Part shown: positions 59,517-64,000 of the stretch, piece by piece | How the letters are laid out: every line of letters starts with the position of its first letter | Position numbering within the stretch: position 1 is the first letter of the stretch | DNA from: Arabidopsis thaliana | Lineage: Eukaryota > Streptophyta > Magnoliopsida > Brassicales > Brassicaceae | Direction of reading: 5' to 3' | DNA: 64,000 nt | NCBI RefSeq assembly: GCF_000001735.4 | Contig: NC_003076.8 | Span: 9,114,001-9,178,000, forward strand | Made by a program: the position numbers and the translations under genes | Notes under the pieces: model-generated | The model's input: the letters and a program-made list of their open reading frames with translations, nothing else | The model's database searches: none | What the model was told of the DNA's origin: nothing

Positions 59517-60542
59517 CTAGATCTCGAGACTACTAACCAAATTCTTCTGTAACATTGAGTTCTTGCAATGAGCAATAGCTCCTTGAATAGCACTTTGTAA
59601 CTCTTCCATTGAAGATGACACACTGTTGTTGTTGCTACTGCTGCTACTGCAACTACCTTGATGAACCGGAAAACCGCCACGTGTCAGTACACCGGAGTGA
59701 TTCGGAGATGACCTCATCGACGATGGACAACTCGCCGCGCATCGTCCACGTTTTGTGTATTTCATTAGGTTTCCGGAGAAAGAGATTGATAAACCACCAC
59801 CGGAGGAGACAACGGTTGGAGCGGCGGTGACGGTGGTTACGGTGGTGGTCCCACGGATGTTGTTACCGGAATCTTTGAGAGATGATGATGACTCTGTTTT
59901 TATATTGGAGCTCTGTTTTGGAGATAATTTTTCGTATAATGGTTTGACTTTTTTCATGTATTTCCGTATTACTTCTTTAGCTGTTGAGCTCATTCTCTTC
60001 ACCGACGACGGAGCTGCGGCGGTTGTTGCGGTGGAAGAGGAGGAGGAGTGGTGGTGGAGATTGGTTTTGGGATCTTTCTTGAAAACAGAGGAGAATCTAG
60101 AAAGTGAGAAACCACCACTTGAAGATTTGTTCTTTGGAGGTTTAAAGAAGAAATCTTCATCGTCAGTTACAGAGCTAGGACGAGAAGAGTCACAACAATC
60201 AAGCGGAGGAGGGTGAAGGAGAGGGAAAGAAGCTGTGGAATCAGTGGAGGAGTTAGATTCAGTGGAGTCACGTGCGGCGGACGTTGCGACGGAGGAGGAA
60301 GAGGAAGAAGTGTAGTCTGAGGAAGAAGTAGAAGAACCAAGTGTACGGACTAGAGAGAGACGAGGAGAGAGCTGAAGAGGAAGAAGCTGGCCTTTGTAAA
60401 AGAGTTCATCGGCGGGACAAAGCGAAGAAGAAGCTTTTCGCGGCGAGATTGAGATGTTAAATTCGAATTCCGATGAAGATGACGACGGAGATGAGTGAGA
60501 TTGCGGTGGTGAGTTACGTGGACGTGGTGGTTGACGTCTCAT
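59517..60542 (-). CDS. MAKR1: Membrane-associated kinase regulator 1
   Basis: Single-exon frame of 341 residues, Ser-rich throughout (many poly-Ser runs). It fits the MAKR/BKI1 family: an N-terminal SSSEFEFNISISP motif (21-33), ADELFYKGQLLPL (43-55), a basic Lys/Arg stretch KRMSSTAKEVIRKYMKKVKP that should bind acidic membrane lipids, and a conserved C-terminal tail SMEELQSAIQGAIAHCKNS, the kinase-interacting helix in BKI1 and relatives. Known: MAKRs are plasma-membrane anchored and released on receptor-kinase signalling; BKI1 inhibits BRI1. The partner kinase of MAKR1 is not shown by the sequence. The opposite strand also has a long frame here, which is a shadow. It matches At5g26230. Confidence 0.93.
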   Translation of the reverse strand: MRRQPPRPRNSPPQSHSSPSSSSSEFEFNISISPRKASSSLCPADELFYKGQLLPLQLSPRLSLVRTLGSSTSSSDYTSSSSSSVATSAARDSTESNSSTDSTASFPLLHPPPLDCCDSSRPSSVTDDEDFFFKPPKNKSSSGGFSLSRFSSVFKKDPKTNLHHHSSSSSTATTAAAPSSVKRMSSTAKEVIRKYMKKVKPLYEKLSPKQSSNIKTESSSSLKDSGNNIRGTTTVTTVTAAPTVVSSGGGLSISFSGNLMKYTKRGRCAASCPSSMRSSPNHSGVLTRGGFPVHQGSCSSSSSNNNSVSSSMEELQSAIQGAIAHCKNSMLQKNLVSSLEI

Positions 60543-61634
60543 TATCTCTCTCTCTGGTTCTTTTGTATGAGTCTCTCTATGCTTTTGTTTGTGTTATGTA
60601 ATAATAATAGAATGATGAAAATGTATTTTAATTTTATTATAAGGTTTTTATATATTTTATTTTATTATTTTTGATATTTAAGAGGGCTACTCTGCACAGT
60701 GCCACGATGATCGCCAGATTGAAGCTGTAGTCACATGCAATGCAATTAAATATGGAGCGTAGGATTAGATTAGAGAGTTGTTTAATGACGTTAGTTAATT
60801 ATAATTATAAGTTTGTAGGAGTAAGAAGTGAGCAAAGCTAGTAGTGACCTGTGTGTGGTCCGATCTCTTTATGTTCCGGAAATTATGGTATCCCTAGTTT
60901 TGTTGCAGGTTCTATTTCATTGACTTGGCTGTAAATTTTGTTTAAACAATACTATGTGAATTTTAATCAAGTTTAACAAAAGTTGGACTAACTAGTTTGG
61001 TGTTTAGCTAGTCTTTATTTATCGGTTGTCTATTTATTTCTTTGCTACGGAAAGAGAGAGAGAGAGTTATAAATACATTAGAGACAAGATGGCTAATTAG
61101 TTGAAATAGTTGTTTGAATAACGAGTATGATTCATTACACATGGTCTTGATAGTGTTTGAGAGACATGTTGTGAGTGAATAGACAAACTTTTTGCAAATA
61201 AAAAGTAATGCATGCATGAGTTTTGGAACATCAATATTTTGTTTTAGGGGCTTTTGATGCTCAAATCAACATTTTACGATAGAATCTGGTTGGAGACAAA
61301 AAAGTTTTAGGAAAAATATGGTCAAGATGCGCCATGTTTTAAAGAATCGAGCAGCGTGTATTGTACCATCTTGTAAGTTATTTTCGGATGAGATCAACAA
61401 ATTTGTTTTTGTTAAAATCAGAGCGAAAAAATAATAAGTTTACCTAAAGAGAAATCATGAGTTAAATTTTAATTCAGAATCAAAATCTCTAAAAGAAGAA
61501 ACTGTTCTACAAAAAATTATGGTTCGTAAGTATAATGGATAGACGGTATGAAATTTAACATCTATTAGTGGTGGTCTAAACATTAACAATGAATAATCTT
61601 TTGGTACAATGTGCTTTTGTAATGAATCAGAAAA
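60543..61634. other. MAKR1 promoter and upstream spacer
   Basis: AT-rich with a short GA repeat near 61050-61065. No other gene or element recognised. Confidence 0.4.
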
Positions 61635-62568
61635 TCTTATATATATAAAGTACAATTTTAAAAGTTAGTAACTCACAAGATTATGACACGTGTTAATTTT
61701 AGCGATTTTAGATTTTGACATTTGTTAGTTTTTTTTTCTAATTTTTTCCTAAAATAAAATAAAATAAACTAAAAAAAGAAACATATTTACAAATATTAAT
61801 TTATATGTCTATATCTTAAAAAATAACTTATAATTTTCTTAATTAAAATGAAAAACTAACAATAAGATGTAGTGTATACAATTAAATTATATTTATTAAA
61901 TTAAACTAGATATTTAAATTGTATTGTAAAATCGATTTTCTAAGATTGAAATTTGGTTTAAAGAATTACTAAATTAAATACTGAAAAAATATGCGAGTTA
62001 CTATTTAAACTTCAAATATCATCAATAAGATGGAGTGTATATGGACTAGATAGTTCAGATTACTCATGTGTATAGAAAAACTAATCGCATATTGAATGAA
62101 TTAGCAAACTCTGCATTTTATTTACCGCTTAGTCTGCATTTATTTGATGTTTGTCTGATAGTTGCAAGTTCGACATTGTTTGAGTATACACATGAGATGT
62201 TTTTTTTTTTTTTTTTTAATTTTTTTTTGTTTTTTTTTTATTTTACATATAAGATGTTGTTTCTACAAAGTGTTTGAATGTACTTTTATGTTATGAATAA
62301 ATCATATGAGGATTTTGTTCCATATACATTATAAAAAAAAAAATGGAGTGTATAAAATAACAAGATAATTTATTATGATGAAATATATAATTAAAATATA
62401 TTGTAAATTGAATGTGTTTGATTGAAATTATTAAATACCAAAAGTTACTAAATTAAATTTTAAAAAAGTGTGTGGATCACCGTTTACTATTTAAAATTTA
62501 GATATTATTAATGAATATTTGAATAAATTTATATCATACACTCGCCTATTTAGGCGGGCCTTAATTAG
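61635..62568 (+). mobile_element. Non-autonomous Helitron (second family)
   Basis: Begins TCTTATATATATAAAGTAC after an A. Ends with the hairpin TCGCCTATTTAGGCGG and then GCCTTAATTAG before a T. This fits 5'-TC, a hairpin close to the 3' end and an A|T target, with CTAG changed to TTAG. Length 934 bp. The interior repeats a module (ACTAAATTAAAT ... TACTATTTAAA ... CATCAATAAGATGGAGTGTAT) at least twice. A 12-base inverted repeat (62063-62074 and 62185-62196) flanks a central segment that could be a later insertion. Confidence 0.7.
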
Positions 62569-63107
62569 TATTGTATAAAACACCAGTAATAACTAATACT
62601 AGGTAGTACTAGTATTTTATGTCATTCTAGTATATTTCGAATATTAATGTTTTAGTTTAATTATATATCAGTTATGTAATTTTTGTTAGGAAATGGTGAT
62701 ATAACTATAACTATATACATTTGTAATAATATATGAAACCGTTGTCGTCATTGTCGGAAAAATACAGCTGAAGGTGTAGGAATAGAAATAGTGATTTTAT
62801 CACGTGACGCTAACGCCATGGGTGGCGATAGCTCGTCCCATCTTTCGTTCGTTTGTTTTTGTTCTTCGATACTAATAGATTCTCTCTATCAGTTTCGTAT
62901 TATTATATCCTTAATCAATTCATAACTACGCCGTTTATTTTGGATGGGTCGAATCATTTTCTTATTTCTAAATCAACTACTTGATTAAACAAATCACAGT
63001 CATGGCGGTCAATTAATAAGCTGCTTAATTGATAATTCATGTTTTATGTTTTGATATTTGTTATATATTAATTTATTATTAAAATTTAGTATTTTTTTCA
63101 TTTGCGG
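62569..63107. other. Spacer with one less AT-rich patch
   Basis: At about 62740-62900 the composition changes. It contains a G-box-like TCACGTGAC at 62799-62807 and a CGCCATGGGTGGCG near-palindrome. It could be the promoter or leader of the next gene outside the window. No protein assigned. Confidence 0.35.
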
Positions 63108-64000
63108 TTTTTTTTATTTATAGATATTAGCTAATAAATTTGTAATGTGTAATGTGGATATTAATATTCTACATTTATTTGATATATTTGGTTTAAGTAG
63201 AAAAAAGAGAAATTGAAGTGTATTTTTTTCTCTATCAGAGATATACCCGTGATATACCGCGAATTGATATTTTCATTAAAAAATTAAATATTTTATTTTA
63301 ATTAATATTATTTATATATAAATAACATATTAAGAGGTATATCACAGATTCACAAGCCTATATTTTATCAAAAAATGAATTTTTGTTTTTAAGATGATCT
63401 ATAGATATATGATATTGTTTGTTTTATGTATGATACAACTCACGACGATATTTATAACTAAAACATTTGAAATTTTAAGTTATATTTATTTTGTTAATAT
63501 TGTTAGTTGTGGTTAGTTTTTAAAATTGTATAATTGTATTTTTATTGTTAATTCTAAGATATCACCCAAAGTATATACCATCCCATATTAATATTAACCC
63601 AAATCCGTCTCACCATACAACTCACGACGATATTTAAAATTGTATTTTTTATTTATAGATATTAGCTAATGAATTTGTAATGTGTAATGTGGATATTAAT
63701 ATTCTACATTTATTTGATATATTTGGTTTAAGTAGAAAAAAGAGAAATTGAAGTGTATTTTTTTCTTTATCAGAGATATACCCGTGATACACCGCGAATT
63801 GATATTTTCATTAAAAAATTAAATATTTTATTTTAATTAATATTATTTATATATAAATAACATATTAAGAGGTATATCACAGATTCACAAGCCTATATTT
63901 TATTAAAAAATGAATTTTTGTTTTTAAGATGATCTATAGATATATGATATTGTTTGTTTTATGTATGATACAACTCACGACGATATTTATAACTAAAACA
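63108..64000 (+). repeat. Tandem duplication, period about 535 bp
   Basis: The segment at 63108-63465 recurs at 63643-64000 with very few substitutions (for example CTAATAAATTTG versus CTAATGAATTTG, and GATATACC versus GATACACC). The intervening part carries ATACAACTCACGACGATATT, which also ends each copy, so the array may continue past the window. Very AT-rich with no frame. Confidence 0.85.

Noticed and set aside
59755..60216. 153-codon plus-strand frame
   Set aside because: Antisense to MAKR1; its poly-Glu and poly-Val runs are the complement of poly-Ser and Thr-rich codons.
62816..62926. Short frame from an ATG in GCCATGGGTGGCG
   Set aside because: Only about 35 codons, no domain and no downstream exon visible; it may be the leader of a gene outside the window.

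Overview
This is a 64 kb stretch of plant nuclear DNA. The genes have short GT-AG introns and AT-rich intergenic DNA, and the families are plant-specific (WRKY, Alfin-like, DC1, MAKR, LOG, MIR156). The gene order matches what I recall of the Arabidopsis thaliana chromosome 5 loci around At5g26060 to At5g26230, on the pericentromere-proximal part of the arm. Locus numbers and symbols here are from memory, not from a search. For the multi-exon genes I rebuilt the splice junctions by eye; each joined reading frame is open and divisible by three.

Layout. 1-4 kb: a decayed lipid-transfer-protein gene, a copia-like LTR piece and a secreted S1-like gene. 4-7.4 kb: a Bud32-type kinase of the KEOPS tRNA-modification complex and an unknown 211-residue protein. 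7.8-11.4 kb: the 17-exon arabinofuranosidase ASD2. 14 kb: a PR-1-like CAP protein. 16.6-17.6 kb: a decayed LOG gene (LOG9). 20-21 kb: a Helitron. 22.1 kb: the MIR156F hairpin. 23.5-26.1 kb: a USP-domain kinase without a U-box. 27.4-28.1 kb: a second Helitron. 29.3-32.3 kb: PMIR2. 33.2-34.1 kb: WRKY50. 35.3-38.6 kb: an NSUN5-type RNA cytosine methyltransferase, followed by a decayed class II small heat-shock gene on the opposite strand. 39.6-41.3 kb: a DC1 protein. 43.3-44.3 kb: a mitochondrial carrier. 44.6-46.2 kb: AL4. 49.2-50.6 kb: GGCT2;1. 50.6-59.5 kb: a gene-poor interval holding a cluster of MITE-like elements and a Helitron fragment. 59.5-60.5 kb: MAKR1. 61.6-62.6 kb: a third Helitron. 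63.1-64 kb: a tandem duplication with a period of about 535 bp that runs off the window.

The genes do not form an operon-like system. They are independent housekeeping, cell-wall, stress and signalling genes, as is usual for a plant chromosome. I found no convincing novel multi-gene system. The main second-look items are three pseudogenes with readable lesions, a tandem duplication inside an AL4 intron that copies a splice donor, a minisatellite upstream of AL4, an in-frame open leader in front of the Bud32 kinase, an expanded Pro/Lys repeat at the N terminus of the NSUN5-like protein, and the nested transposon cluster at 53-56 kb.
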